Counted from the stretch's first letter, positions 16,591 to 27,764 are shown. The stretch: 46,382 nucleotides of DNA from Flavobacteriaceae bacterium (GCA_018402135.1 JAGYJF010000001.1:1-46382); one strand, 5' to 3'. Notes: generated by a model not told the origin, from the sequence alone. A program made the numbers and translations.

Positions 16591-19203
16591 TTGCAATTGA
16601 AAATTTATAATCTTGTTTTAGCGGTATTAATTTTATCAAATACTGCTATGGCGCAATTAAACGCCTCACTTATTGGTGACGCTATTGACCAAGGCAATAA
16701 TTGTTATACCATTACTCAAAATTTATTAAACCAGACAGGTGGTGTTTGGTATGATAATCCTATTGATTTTGATTCAGATTTTACCATTTTTTATCAAAAT
16801 AATTTTGGATCTTTAGATGCTAATGGGGCCGATAGAATGGCCTTGGTCTTTAAAAGAAACGCTAACCCCGAATTAGGCAACTCTGGCGGTGGATTGGCCT
16901 ATGATGGTATATCACCTTCTTTGGTTATAGAATTTGATACGTATCAGAATACCGATTTAGGCGATCCAGCATGGGACCACATTTCCATTATGAAAAATGG
17001 CGATCCAAATCACAATAATAGTGTGAATAATTTATCTGGACCTATTCAAGCCAGTTCTACTAATTCAAACATTGAAGATGGCAACACCCATGAGGTAAAG
17101 ATAGCGTGGCAAGCAGCAACCAACACGTTAAGTGTTTATTTTGATTGTGTATTGCGCCTAACTTTAAATCAAGATGTAAAATCAACAATTTTCTCTGGGG
17201 ATGACACCGTATTTTTCGGTTTTGTAGGTTCTACAGGCGGATTAACCAATACTCATGAAGTTTGTTTTAACAGCATTTCTTTTGTAGATAATCTCCAGCT
17301 CCAAGACGATTTTATTTGTTTAGGTTCTTCAAAGATTATCGATGCCACTATTCCTAGTGGTGCTACTTATTCATGGTCTCCAACCACAGGAATTAGTAAT
17401 CCCAACATCGCAAATCCTGAATTTTCTCCAACCACCACCACCACATACATAGTAACCATAAGTGATGTTTGTGGCGATACCACCGTTGAAGAATTTACAC
17501 TTTCTGTATTACCTATTGAAGACCCTATTTTCAATCCGGTGGCGGCAGTTTGTGATGGAGATTCAATTGGAGAACTACCTACCACTTCTATCAATGGCAT
17601 TGTTGGCACTTGGTCTCCTAATTTAAATAATATGCAAACTACAACCTACACCTTTACTCCCGATAATCCTTGTGCTAATTCAACCACTCTAGACATTGTG
17701 GTCAACCCATTACAGATTCCGATTTTTGATGCCGTCGATACTATATGCGAAGGCGATACGCTTGCAGAATTACCTACCATCTCTAATAACGGTATAGCTG
17801 GTGTTTGGTCACCACCATTAAACAATACTTCCACTACAACTTATACCTTCACACCAGATGAAGTTGATGCATGTGAGCAGCAAGTTACTTTAGAAATTGT
17901 TGTAAACCCATTGATCACCCCCGAGTTTACGCCAATTGCTACAATTTGTGAAGGTGATACGATCGAAGAACTACCAACCGTTTCAAACAATGGAATTTCT
18001 GGAACTTGGTCGCCAGCCTTAGACACAACGCAAACAACGCTTTATGCTTTTTTACCAGATTCAGAACAATGCGCGATAGAAACAACCCTTACCATTATTG
18101 TTACGCCATTAATTACGCCTGAATTTGATACTGTTTCTCCATTTTGTGAAGGTGCAACTATTCCAGATTTACCTACAACTTCTAATAATGGCATTACAGG
18201 CATTTGGTCTTCAGGAATAAATAACACAGAAACAACTACCTATACTTTTACGCCTAATGACAATCAATGTGCAAATGTTATTGATTTGACCATTGAGATA
18301 ATTCCGACCATTGTGCCAATTTTTAATGCTATCGGTACCATTTGTCCAGGAGAATTTTTAGAACCACTTCCAACGGTTTCGAATAATGGTATTTTTGGTA
18401 CTTGGTCACCTGATTTAGATAATACAGTAACTACTATCTACACATTTACGCCCGATTTGAATCAAGGTTGCACTACGACTACTACTTTAGAAATTACGGT
18501 ATCGGATCCAGTAATTCCAAGTTTTGATTCGGTCGATTTTATTTGTGAAGGCGATGCCTTAGACGATTTACCAACAGTTTCAAATAACGGGATTAGTGGC
18601 TCGTGGTTACCAGTCTTGAACAATACTGAAACAACAACATATACCTTTACACCAAATCCTAATCAGTGTGCCGCAGAAACATTCTTAACAATTGAAGTAC
18701 TTCCTGTATTGGAGCTTTCAGTTGAAGTTGAGGTGGTTTCGCAACCATTTAGTGACAATCAAACTGCCGTAGTAACGGTGGTTGGGGGCACTGGTGACTA
18801 CGAGTTTCAATTGGATAATGGCCGATGGGTACAGGATAATGTATTTAGTAACATATCAGGCTGTGAAGAGCACCTAATTGCTGTACGGGAAACTACTGGT
18901 TGCGGTAACCCTGCTGTTGAAGCTTTCCTGATTTTAGAGTACCCTAAATTTTTCACACCCAATGGCGACGCGATAAACGATTTTTGGAATATCTCATGTT
19001 TGAGAGACCAATCAAATGCTAGGATTAGCATTTTTGACAGATACGGTAAAATTCTCGCTGTTGTGAATCCATCTCTTTCTGGTTGGGATGGCAGACATAA
19101 TGGTGCTTTAATGCCCACCAACGATTATTGGTTTAAAGTTGATTATCTGAGTGTCGATGGTACTCCCAGTACATTCACAGCACATTTCACATTAAAACGT
19201 TGA
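16591..19203 (+). CDS. Secreted lectin-domain repeat protein with T9SS type B sorting domain
   Basis: This 870-residue protein starts at one of two TTG codons (16591 or 16597); a stop at 16585 rules out an earlier start. A signal peptide ends at about AMAQ (residue 22). Residues 23-232 form an L-type lectin-like domain, with ADRMALVFKR, PSLVIEFDTYQN and HEVKIAWQA. An Ig-like segment follows, then six 66-67-residue repeats (310-706), each with F...ICEGD..ELPT.SNNGI.GTWSP.LNNT.TTTYTFTP and a conserved Cys pair. The C-terminal 785-870 is the gliding-motility-associated domain: PKFFTPNGDAINDFW, ISIFDRYGKIL, GWDGRHNG, ending FTLKR. It is probably exported by type IX secretion and attached at or shed from the surface, perhaps binding glycans. 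Confidence 0.88.
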   Translation: MQLKIYNLVLAVLILSNTAMAQLNASLIGDAIDQGNNCYTITQNLLNQTGGVWYDNPIDFDSDFTIFYQNNFGSLDANGADRMALVFKRNANPELGNSGGGLAYDGISPSLVIEFDTYQNTDLGDPAWDHISIMKNGDPNHNNSVNNLSGPIQASSTNSNIEDGNTHEVKIAWQAATNTLSVYFDCVLRLTLNQDVKSTIFSGDDTVFFGFVGSTGGLTNTHEVCFNSISFVDNLQLQDDFICLGSSKIIDATIPSGATYSWSPTTGISNPNIANPEFSPTTTTTYIVTISDVCGDTTVEEFTLSVLPIEDPIFNPVAAVCDGDSIGELPTTSINGIVGTWSPNLNNMQTTTYTFTPDNPCANSTTLDIVVNPLQIPIFDAVDTICEGDTLAELPTISNNGIAGVWSPPLNNTSTTTYTFTPDEVDACEQQVTLEIVVNPLITPEFTPIATICEGDTIEELPTVSNNGISGTWSPALDTTQTTLYAFLPDSEQCAIETTLTIIVTPLITPEFDTVSPFCEGATIPDLPTTSNNGITGIWSSGINNTETTTYTFTPNDNQCANVIDLTIEIIPTIVPIFNAIGTICPGEFLEPLPTVSNNGIFGTWSPDLDNTVTTIYTFTPDLNQGCTTTTTLEITVSDPVIPSFDSVDFICEGDALDDLPTVSNNGISGSWLPVLNNTETTTYTFTPNPNQCAAETFLTIEVLPVLELSVEVEVVSQPFSDNQTAVVTVVGGTGDYEFQLDNGRWVQDNVFSNISGCEEHLIAVRETTGCGNPAVEAFLILEYPKFFTPNGDAINDFWNISCLRDQSNARISIFDRYGKILAVVNPSLSGWDGRHNGALMPTNDYWFKVDYLSVDGTPSTFTAHFTLKR
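17518..18708 (+). repeat. Six in-frame 198-201-bp coding repeats
   Basis: Units start at 17518, 17716, 17914, 18112, 18310 and 18511, giving periods of 198, 198, 198, 198 and 201 bases. They encode diverged copies of a 66-residue Ig-like module. Conservation is much stronger at protein than at DNA level, so the copies are old. They produce a matching periodic series of open frames on the opposite strand that are artefacts. Confidence 0.9.
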
Positions 19204-19273
19204 AAAACAATATTTACATCGTAAAAGCTTTATAATAATTCAGTATTAAAACGGATTATGTTTAGTATAAAAA

Positions 19274-19301
19274 AAATGCGAAGTAAAACTACTTCGCATT
19301 T
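19274..19301. terminator. Bidirectional terminator
   Basis: A 12-bp perfect stem (AAATGCGAAGTA with TACTTCGCATTT) with a 4-base loop is flanked by an A-run on the left and a T-rich stretch on the right. It lies between the convergent lectin-repeat gene (plus) and atpC (minus) and can serve both. Confidence 0.85.
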
Positions 19302-19327
19302 ATATAAATTTATGATGGACCTTAATT

Positions 19328-19603
19328 TTAATCCGCCAAAATAATCACTTTGTTTGAATTCATTTCAATAGTTCCAGAGTTAATTGGTAACCAATAGCCC
19401 TTTTCTTTTTTAATAAATTTAGAGGCCGATGCGTCGCTTAGTGCTAAATTGCCAACAATCTTCACATGGCCATTTTTAAGGACAGACACAATAGGCGCGT
19501 GGTTGTTGAGCATTTCAAATTCTCCGTTTATTCCAGGAACAGAAACGCTTGTAACTTCTCCGCTAAATAAGGTGGCCTCTGGCGATACGATTTCTAAAAA
19601 CAT
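19328..19603 (-). CDS. atpC: ATP synthase F1 subunit epsilon (short form)
   Basis: This 91-residue protein is the epsilon subunit of F1Fo ATP synthase. It contains only the N-terminal beta-sandwich (FLEIVSPEATLFSGEVTSVSVPG, then GEFEMLNNHAPIVSVLKNG) and lacks the C-terminal helical hairpin that inhibits the enzyme in E. coli or Bacillus. This short form is normal in Bacteroidota. It follows atpD by 95 bases on the same strand, as an atpDC unit apart from the other ATP synthase genes, which are not in the window. Confidence 0.93.
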   Translation of the reverse strand: MFLEIVSPEATLFSGEVTSVSVPGINGEFEMLNNHAPIVSVLKNGHVKIVGNLALSDASASKFIKKEKGYWLPINSGTIEMNSNKVIILAD

Positions 19604-19625
19604 AACTTTAAAAATTCAAGTTTAA

Positions 19626-19643
19626 AATTCCAAATTCCAAATT
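19626..19643. repeat. Heptamer tandem repeat (AATTCCA)
   Basis: Two full copies and four bases of a third copy of AATTCCA lie between atpD and atpC. It has the same 7-base period as the ACTTTTC repeat at 555-582 but a different sequence. Confidence 0.75.
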
Positions 19644-19682
19644 AAATTCTATTGGGATCTGGATATTGTTTTTTTGGGATTT

Positions 19683-19698
19683 ATCAAGCGAAGCTTGA

Positions 19699-19699
<1 letters not shown>
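19683..19699 (-). other. Stem-loop at the atpD stop codon
   Basis: On the minus strand ATCAAGC, loop TTC, GCTTGAT form a 7-bp perfect stem touching the atpD stop codon. No T-run follows, so it is not a standard terminator. It could stabilise or process the atpD message and set the lower atpC level, but this is inference. Confidence 0.5.
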
Positions 19700-21210
<1,511 letters not shown>

Positions 21211-21267
21211 TTATATGTTTAATTTTATGCGTTTTAATTATGGAAAACGCGCCTGGTTTTCGCGCTG

Positions 21268-21275
21268 CAAAGATA
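21268..21275 (-). promoter_or_regulatory. -7 promoter element of atpDC
   Basis: The minus strand reads TATCTTTG, matching TAnnTTTG, preceded at 19 bases by TTT as a weak -33 element. The implied leader before the atpD ATG is about 55 bases. Confidence 0.6.
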
Positions 21276-21323
21276 GTAGTTTTTAATTTAAAATAAAGTT
21301 TTTTTTACTTTTCTAAACATAAA

Positions 21324-21350
21324 AAAACACCTCAGGATATGAGGTGTTTT
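21324..21350 (-). terminator. Terminator of the TonB receptor/SGNH operon
   Basis: An 11-bp perfect stem (AAAACACCTCA with TGAGGTGTTTT) and a 5-base loop, followed on the minus strand by a T-run, lie 22 bases after the stop of the SGNH hydrolase gene and before the atpD promoter. Confidence 0.9.
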
Positions 21351-21371
21351 GAATAGGATTTAATTTATAAT

Positions 21372-22907
21372 TTATTGAAGTGTTGGAGAATAATTGGTTG
21401 GAAAATTTCCAACATCTACAAAGTTTCCTGAGTCTTCAAAATTTGAACCATAAGCGGCGTCTATAGCTTTCATAAATTCATTGGCTATTAAGGCATAGCC
21501 TCTTGCATTAGGGTGAACACCATCAAGTGAAAATGCACCACCAGTGACTAAGTTAGACGTAAGAATGAAGTTGCCAGACGGAATTCCGCCGTTAAATAAT
21601 TGTGTTAGTAGAGCATTTGCATCAACAAAGGCCAATCCATTAGCAGCTGCAACAGATGCAATAGTGGCATTGTAACTTTGCGTTGCCGTAGCTACCATTT
21701 GCTGTTCATTAGGTGTTAAAACCCATCGATCCGCAAGTGGCACGGCTACACCATTAACGGATAATGGGTTGTTGGGGTCTGCAAGGGTACCAATAAAACT
21801 AATGGCTGGCAATACTAACAAATCGTTGGCGGTGGCTTGCCTGAAATTAGGCAATCCTAAGCCACCAAGATTAGTGAGGTCTTCATCTACAATAACAACG
21901 GCGTTACTGCTCGAAGCTGTAAAGTTGATGGTACGTGCTGCGCGTTCGTCAGCATCTATAAATCCAGCTTGTTCTGCCTGTAATAAACCACCATTGTAAG
22001 GGGCATAGGCTTGATTAACCGCACCTGCTGTATTGGCATCAAGTGGCACTGGGTTGTGTGGAACAGTAGTGAAAAAAGGAATGGTGGTGACATCAGGAAT
22101 ATTAGCCACAATACCTTTGGCACCATTAGCTGTTAGTCCTGCAACGAGCTGTGAGTAAACATTTGCAAAAACGTTGCTGTCGGTAATATCGTTACCGCTA
22201 TAGGTTGAAGGGTCTAAATTACCTTCTTGACTGACGCCACTTCCACCAGAAGTTGCAAATCCAAGCACATCGTTATTTCCAATCCATAAACTGAAGAAAC
22301 TTGGGTTTTGCGACACAGCATCGGCTATAACCGTGGTGTTAGGATTGGATGCCATTCTCACAAAATAAGGATTGGCAGCACCAATAGCAACGCCAGCGAT
22401 ATTTCCATACCCAGGGGCTGCTAAATGAAAACTTTTCGCTCCAGGAACACCCATATTATTAAAAGGTCCGGTAGGATTGTTGATGGCTAAATCGGTGCTA
22501 ACGGTCACAGGCCCGATAAGGGATTCTAATGGCACTGGCCCAGCACCACCAAATACCAATCTCGGTTGTAATATACGTTGTCCGCCAATAGCAATGCCTC
22601 CAAAATTATCGTTCATCAGGGGTTGGTTAAAACTTCCACCGCCAACAAGCGCAAACTTCTGTGATAATATATTGGGTAAGGAATTATTCTGACTAGCAAT
22701 AAACAGTGCGTTGTCCGTAAATCCAGCAGTAAGTGAGTTTCCTAAAGTTACAAACTTTGAAAAGTCGGCCGAACCAGATGTTAACTCAGGTAAAATAATT
22801 GCTTCATCTTCTCCATTGTGATCTCTTAATTCATCGAGTTCTTCATTTTCACATGCTATAAAGCCAAAGGCTAGCATTAACAAAATGATATATTTTAAAT
22901 TTTTCAT
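21372..22907 (-). CDS. Lipoprotein SGNH/GDSL-type hydrolase
   Basis: This 511-residue protein starts with a lipoprotein signal (MKNLKYIILLMLAFGFIAC), with the modified Cys at 19, so it is probably anchored in the outer membrane. SGNH-family blocks are visible: GNSLTAGF with nucleophile S58 (block I), G154 in the NNMGVPGAKS region (block II), GNND at 210-213 (block III) and DGVHPNARGY with D462 and H465 (block V). It should be an esterase or lipase-like hydrolase; the substrate is unknown. The gene follows the TonB-dependent receptor gene by 11 bases in the same operon and ends at a strong terminator, suggesting the two act on one substrate at the outer membrane. Confidence 0.9.
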   Translation of the reverse strand: MKNLKYIILLMLAFGFIACENEELDELRDHNGEDEAIILPELTSGSADFSKFVTLGNSLTAGFTDNALFIASQNNSLPNILSQKFALVGGGSFNQPLMNDNFGGIAIGGQRILQPRLVFGGAGPVPLESLIGPVTVSTDLAINNPTGPFNNMGVPGAKSFHLAAPGYGNIAGVAIGAANPYFVRMASNPNTTVIADAVSQNPSFFSLWIGNNDVLGFATSGGSGVSQEGNLDPSTYSGNDITDSNVFANVYSQLVAGLTANGAKGIVANIPDVTTIPFFTTVPHNPVPLDANTAGAVNQAYAPYNGGLLQAEQAGFIDADERAARTINFTASSSNAVVIVDEDLTNLGGLGLPNFRQATANDLLVLPAISFIGTLADPNNPLSVNGVAVPLADRWVLTPNEQQMVATATQSYNATIASVAAANGLAFVDANALLTQLFNGGIPSGNFILTSNLVTGGAFSLDGVHPNARGYALIANEFMKAIDAAYGSNFEDSGNFVDVGNFPTNYSPTLQ

Positions 22908-22918
22908 TATTTGAGTTT

Positions 22919-25744
22919 TTAAAGGTTGTTGATAGTTAACGACACATAATATTGTGAACCAATGAATCCAGTACCGAAAGCTGTAAAGTATTCATCTGCC
23001 AATAAGTTTGTAGCTCCTATTTTTATAGTCGACTTTATGCTTGGGATGCTATAGTTTACTTGAGCATCCAACACATTAAACGCGGGTATTTCACCACTAC
23101 CAAATGAGGATTCCCAAAAGTAATTATCGCTCCAACGCCATGCGACATTAAAACCAAGGTTTTTAAATAAATCTGTTTTACCGAAACCTAATTTTACTTT
23201 GTGCTCCGGGGTATTGAAGTTGGTTTGAAAGTCTGGGTTACCTGCAACGTCAAAATCTAATCTAGACCATGTGTAGTTTGCACTTAGGTCAAACCCATCG
23301 AAAATTTTTGTTGAAACTGACATGGCAGCGCCATACGAGCCAACAGTTTCTGAAGTGTTTGTATAAGTCTGATAGCCAACAAAATCATCATTCTGCAATG
23401 CCGCTAAAATTTGTTGCGTATCAGAGTTTAGACCTGCAACAGTTGCAGGGTTACTAGGATCATAACCTGTTAAATCAAAATTTGAGACATCACCGTAAAA
23501 TGGTGCAATAACTCTTTCATTAGCTAAAAAGTCGTTATATAGATTATAATAGGCAGAAGCATCAACAATAACTTTATTTAGTTTACCACGATAACCAACT
23601 TCAAATGAACTAACACGTTCTGGTTTTACAAAATTAGAATTTCCAATAAACTCACTACCATCAGTATTCAAATTAGGATTTGATAAGGCACCAGCTACAG
23701 ATGATAAAAGAGAATTTGTGTATGCCGCCGCCGCAGTTTGAGTAATTGTTGATGGTAATCCCAAATTGTTTTGCGCAAACTGACTAGTTTCATAAGGTCT
23801 TTCGAATAAATCACCAATATTAGTTGCGCCACCTACTAGGGTACCTGCGTTGGTTTGTAAACCTATGTATAATGCTTGTGTATCTGGATTTCTAAATCCA
23901 GTTTGAATCGATGCTCTAATGTTATGGTTATCATTAACTGTTAGTCCAGCAGAAATTCTTGGTGAAAAGAACCCATCAAATAATTCCGATTTATCATATC
24001 TAACAGACCCCGTTAATTTGAGCTCTAAACTTTCGTTAAGTTCTATGGAACGTTGTAATTGTGTGTATATGCCAAGCTCTGAATAGGTTATTGGCCCCGC
24101 AGCGTCAGCATAAATTGTTCCGAAGGAATTAAGTCTATAGGTTCTGAACGAGCCGCCAACTTGTATTTCGGCAAATTTAAATGTGTCACCAAAGTTATAA
24201 TTGGCATCGGCGTGATAAATTTTTGAATTGTCTCTAAATCCAGCACCAGTGATAAAGTTAGTATCTGAAGTTACCTGTTCTAATAGATTTTGAAATTCTT
24301 GCGAGCCTTCTTCTGGTCTGCCTGTTTCCGCGGCAGCTCTTGCAGTAATATGCGCTTGCTCTTCCGTTGCTCCACCAAAGGTAGCTGCGGCAAAGGTACC
24401 TATGTATTCACCAAACCAATCTTGATGAGATTTCCAGGCATTTAGTAAGTTAGGCCCTAAAACGTCCATAACATAAGTGTCTCCAGCTTTGTCTGATGTA
24501 ACATAACCTCTAACAAAAAAATCATCATTCTTGACTTCTATTTTATGTTGTTGTAATGAGAAACCGTCAATTCTGTAACGTTGTGCGCCTTGATAAATAG
24601 TTGAACCGGTTCCGACCTTACCAACATACTGAATTTCAAAGTCATTCTCCCATGGGCGGAAATATAGCCCCCAATCTGCCTTAATACTTTCTGCGTCATA
24701 ATCTGTTAAATCAGATTCCAAGTAACCTGTTCTACTCACATTAACATCTGGAATTATACCTAACCCTCCTGACGCATTGCGTATATTAGTTGTGACTTCA
24801 TCGCCATAAACATTTACACCATTATAATTTGTATTGGATTCTCTGGTACCACCTGACATATTTTTATCGTCGTAGTTAGTTGCAAACCAGTCCGTTCCTT
24901 TTAGATAACCAAAATTAACTTTTGCCGCAAATTTATTACTGAATTTGTGTGCCATGCTTATGCCAAAATCAGTATAACTATTATTTCCTGCGGCTTCTTG
25001 AGAGGTTATTCCTTGTTTTAAATAGGTTCTAATACCTTGGTGATCAAAAGGGTTCTTACTCGTCATAAATAAAATCCCATTAAAGGCGTTCGCGCCGTAA
25101 AGGGCTGAAGATGCACCAGGAAGAATTTCTACGCTTTGTACATCCGTTTCAACCATTCCTAATAAGTTTCCAAGAGGGAAGTTGAGGGCTGGAGCTGAAT
25201 TATCCATACCGTCAACAAGTTGCATAAATCGCGTGTTTGCAAACGTTGCAAAACCTCTGGTATTGATAGATTTAAAAGTTAAACTGTTGGTGTTAATGTC
25301 TACACCTTTTAAATTCTCAAGACCATCATAAAAATCTGCGGAAGCCGTGTTTTTAATTTCCTTTAGCCCAAATCTTTCTACCGTAACCGGTGATTCGAAA
25401 ATTCTCTCTGGTGTTCTTGATGCTGAAATAATCACTTCATCAAGTTCGGTGCCTTCAACTAGCTTGAAATCTAAGGTTTGGTTTTTTAAGGTTACTTCTT
25501 TAATAACATTTTGAAATCCAATGCTACTCACCTCGATGGAGAAAGGTGGATCCTGCATGTAGTTTAAAATGTAATTACCGTCAAAATCGGAAACGGTTCC
25601 GGTAGTTGTACCAACTACTATAATGTTGGCTCCTGGAATTGGCTGACCGCTATTGTCGGTAATGGTACCTTTTACAATAGTTTGACCATAGGAAAAAACA
25701 GATAGTAGTAAGGCAAAAAGCTTTACAATTGTTTTTGTGTTCAT
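22919..25744 (-). CDS. TonB-dependent receptor with carboxypeptidase-like N-terminal domain
   Basis: This 941-residue protein has a signal peptide (about 1-21, ending SYGQ), then a carboxypeptidase-D-like regulatory domain (about 22-105, VKGTITDNSGQPIPGANI). A plug domain follows (about 110-230, with DGLENLKGVDIN, INTRGFATFANTRF and VEILPGASSALYGANAF) and then a long barrel ending in SQYYVSLTINNL. This architecture is that of SusC-like or broader Bacteroidota receptors, but no SusD-like lipoprotein follows. Its partner is an SGNH-hydrolase lipoprotein 11 bases downstream. A lipid, ester-linked or acylated substrate is therefore possible. The 165-base upstream gap contains a duplicated AAAATTAACATT-like segment but no convincing promoter. 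Confidence 0.93.
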   Translation of the reverse strand: MNTKTIVKLFALLLSVFSYGQTIVKGTITDNSGQPIPGANIIVVGTTTGTVSDFDGNYILNYMQDPPFSIEVSSIGFQNVIKEVTLKNQTLDFKLVEGTELDEVIISASRTPERIFESPVTVERFGLKEIKNTASADFYDGLENLKGVDINTNSLTFKSINTRGFATFANTRFMQLVDGMDNSAPALNFPLGNLLGMVETDVQSVEILPGASSALYGANAFNGILFMTSKNPFDHQGIRTYLKQGITSQEAAGNNSYTDFGISMAHKFSNKFAAKVNFGYLKGTDWFATNYDDKNMSGGTRESNTNYNGVNVYGDEVTTNIRNASGGLGIIPDVNVSRTGYLESDLTDYDAESIKADWGLYFRPWENDFEIQYVGKVGTGSTIYQGAQRYRIDGFSLQQHKIEVKNDDFFVRGYVTSDKAGDTYVMDVLGPNLLNAWKSHQDWFGEYIGTFAAATFGGATEEQAHITARAAAETGRPEEGSQEFQNLLEQVTSDTNFITGAGFRDNSKIYHADANYNFGDTFKFAEIQVGGSFRTYRLNSFGTIYADAAGPITYSELGIYTQLQRSIELNESLELKLTGSVRYDKSELFDGFFSPRISAGLTVNDNHNIRASIQTGFRNPDTQALYIGLQTNAGTLVGGATNIGDLFERPYETSQFAQNNLGLPSTITQTAAAAYTNSLLSSVAGALSNPNLNTDGSEFIGNSNFVKPERVSSFEVGYRGKLNKVIVDASAYYNLYNDFLANERVIAPFYGDVSNFDLTGYDPSNPATVAGLNSDTQQILAALQNDDFVGYQTYTNTSETVGSYGAAMSVSTKIFDGFDLSANYTWSRLDFDVAGNPDFQTNFNTPEHKVKLGFGKTDLFKNLGFNVAWRWSDNYFWESSFGSGEIPAFNVLDAQVNYSIPSIKSTIKIGATNLLADEYFTAFGTGFIGSQYYVSLTINNL

Positions 25745-25910
25745 ATTAGGGAATGTTAATTTTTAATTAGCAATATAATAATAATCTCTTAACACACTGT
25801 AAAAAGAGCAAAAATTATAATGTTAATTTTAATTATTCTTAAAATCAAGCAATTTAAATGCAGAATCGTAAATTTTAAGCGAAAATAAATTGAAAATAAG
25901 CCGAATTAAG

Positions 25911-27758
25911 TTATTCAACAGTCACAGCTTTGGCTAAATTTCTAGGTTGATCTACATTTTTGTTGAGCATAACGGCGATGTGATACGATAAAAGTTGAAG
26001 CGGAATTGTGGTAAGCAATGGCGTTAAGGATTCAATTGTTTCAGGAACTTCTATAACGTAGTCGGCCAATTCTTTTACTGCAGTATCTCCTTTGGTAACA
26101 ACAGCTATGATTTTACCTTCACGCGATTTAATTTCTTGAATGTTACTCACTACTTTATCGTAGTGTCCTTTATTGGTAGCAATCACTACTACTGGCATAT
26201 GCTCATCTATAAGTGCTATTGGACCGTGTTTCATTTCGGCTGCTGGATAACCTTCGGCATGGATGTAAGAAATCTCTTTTAATTTTAAAGCACCTTCAAG
26301 AGCTACAGGAAAATTGTAGCCCCTACCTAGATATAAAAAGTTTCGTGAGTTTTTATAGACGTTGGCTATGGTTTTAACAATGTCGTCAGTTGTTAATGCA
26401 GTTTTAACCTTTTCAGGAATAAGTTCTAATTCTAACAAATGTCTTCTAAAATCTGAACTTGAAATCGTTCCTTTGGCGCGCGCTAATCTTAATGCGATTA
26501 ATGTTAATACTGTGATTTGAGTGGTGAATGCTTTTGTAGAGGCAACACCAATTTCTGGTCCAGCATGGGTGTAAGCTCCAGCATCAGCTTCTCTTGCTAT
26601 GGACGATCCAACAACATTACATACTCCAAACACAAATGCGCCCTTACTTTTCGCTAATTTAATAGCGGCCAAGGTATCTGCTGTTTCGCCCGATTGTGAA
26701 ATGGCAATAACCACATCATTTTCGTTAATAACTGGATTGCGGTATCTGAATTCAGAAGCGTATTCTACTTCTACAGGTATTCTGGCTAAGTCTTCAAAAA
26801 TATATTCTGAAACCAAGCCAGCATGCCACGAAGTACCGCAGGCAACCACTATTATTCTTGGGGCATTCAGAAAACGTTTCATATTGTCTTCAATGCCAGA
26901 CATTTTTATGATGGCCTGATCACTTAAAAGTCTGCCTCTAAAGGTGTCTAAAATTGCGCTGGGTTGTTCGTAAATTTCCTTTAGCATAAAGTGTTCGTAA
27001 CCACCTTTCTCAATTTGCTCTAAGTTTAATTGTAGCTCTTGAACATACGGATCAATAAGCGAGTCGTCGCTTATTTTTCTAACACGGATTTTTTTGCCGC
27101 GTCTTATAATGGCCATTTCTTCATCTTCTAAATAAATGGCATTTTTAGTATACTCAATAAAGGGAGAAGCGTCGCTCGCAATAAAAAATTCATCATCTCC
27201 AATTCCTATTGCTAATGGGCTGCCTAATTTTGCGACCACAATTTCGTTTGGTTTATTTTTATCGAATACCGCAATAGCATAAGCACCCACAACTTGATTA
27301 AGTGCAACTTGAACTGCTTTACCAAGTTTTATTTTTTCTTTAATTTGAATGTCTTCAATAAGGTTTACCAACACCTCGGTATCGGTATCGGAATGAAACG
27401 CATAACCTCTTTTGGTTAGTTCCTTTTTTAGAGTCTCGTAGTTTTCAATAATGCCATTGTGAATAATGACTAAGTTGCCCGAATTGGAATAGTGTGGATG
27501 GGAGTTTACCTTATTTGGCACGCCGTGAGTAGCCCAACGTGTGTGACCAATGCCTAAGGTTCCTTTGGTGTCAATTTCCTCTTTTACGCAGTCGATAAGG
27601 TCGGATACTTTTCCTTTGGTTTTTGACATTTTTATAGTTTCACCATCGTAAATCGCAATGCCAGCACTGTCGTAACCACGATATTCTAGGCGTTGTAATC
27701 CTTTTATCAAAATAGGATAAGCTTCGCGATGCCCTAAGTAACCTACAATTCCGCACAT
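25911..27758 (-). CDS. glmS: Glutamine-fructose-6-phosphate aminotransferase (isomerizing)
   Basis: This 615-residue enzyme makes glucosamine-6-phosphate from fructose-6-phosphate and glutamine, the first step toward UDP-GlcNAc. The N-terminal glutaminase domain begins MCGIVGYLGHREAYP, so Cys2 is the nucleophile after Met removal, and includes HTRWATHG and the HNGIIENY block. Two SIS sugar-isomerase domains follow (about 290-430 and 460-600), with ACGTSWHAGLV and SQSGETADTLAA in the first. The gene starts 6 bases after the DUF4270 gene and should share its promoter. No glmS ribozyme was recognised in the short gap. Confidence 0.98.
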   Translation of the reverse strand: MCGIVGYLGHREAYPILIKGLQRLEYRGYDSAGIAIYDGETIKMSKTKGKVSDLIDCVKEEIDTKGTLGIGHTRWATHGVPNKVNSHPHYSNSGNLVIIHNGIIENYETLKKELTKRGYAFHSDTDTEVLVNLIEDIQIKEKIKLGKAVQVALNQVVGAYAIAVFDKNKPNEIVVAKLGSPLAIGIGDDEFFIASDASPFIEYTKNAIYLEDEEMAIIRRGKKIRVRKISDDSLIDPYVQELQLNLEQIEKGGYEHFMLKEIYEQPSAILDTFRGRLLSDQAIIKMSGIEDNMKRFLNAPRIIVVACGTSWHAGLVSEYIFEDLARIPVEVEYASEFRYRNPVINENDVVIAISQSGETADTLAAIKLAKSKGAFVFGVCNVVGSSIAREADAGAYTHAGPEIGVASTKAFTTQITVLTLIALRLARAKGTISSSDFRRHLLELELIPEKVKTALTTDDIVKTIANVYKNSRNFLYLGRGYNFPVALEGALKLKEISYIHAEGYPAAEMKHGPIALIDEHMPVVVIATNKGHYDKVVSNIQEIKSREGKIIAVVTKGDTAVKELADYVIEVPETIESLTPLLTTIPLQLLSYHIAVMLNKNVDQPRNLAKAVTVE

Positions 27759-27764
27759 ACGTAA

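Noticed and set aside
17367..18227. Series of minus-strand open frames inside the lectin-repeat gene
   Set aside because: They recur with the 198-base coding repeat period and mirror the plus-strand protein, so they are shadows.
17518..18708. Regular repeats considered as a CRISPR array
   Set aside because: Repeats are 198-201 bases, in frame and diverged like protein modules, with no short identical repeats and unique spacers.
23269..23457. 62-aa plus-strand frame inside the TonB receptor gene
   Set aside because: It lies wholly antisense within a strongly supported gene and has no family features.
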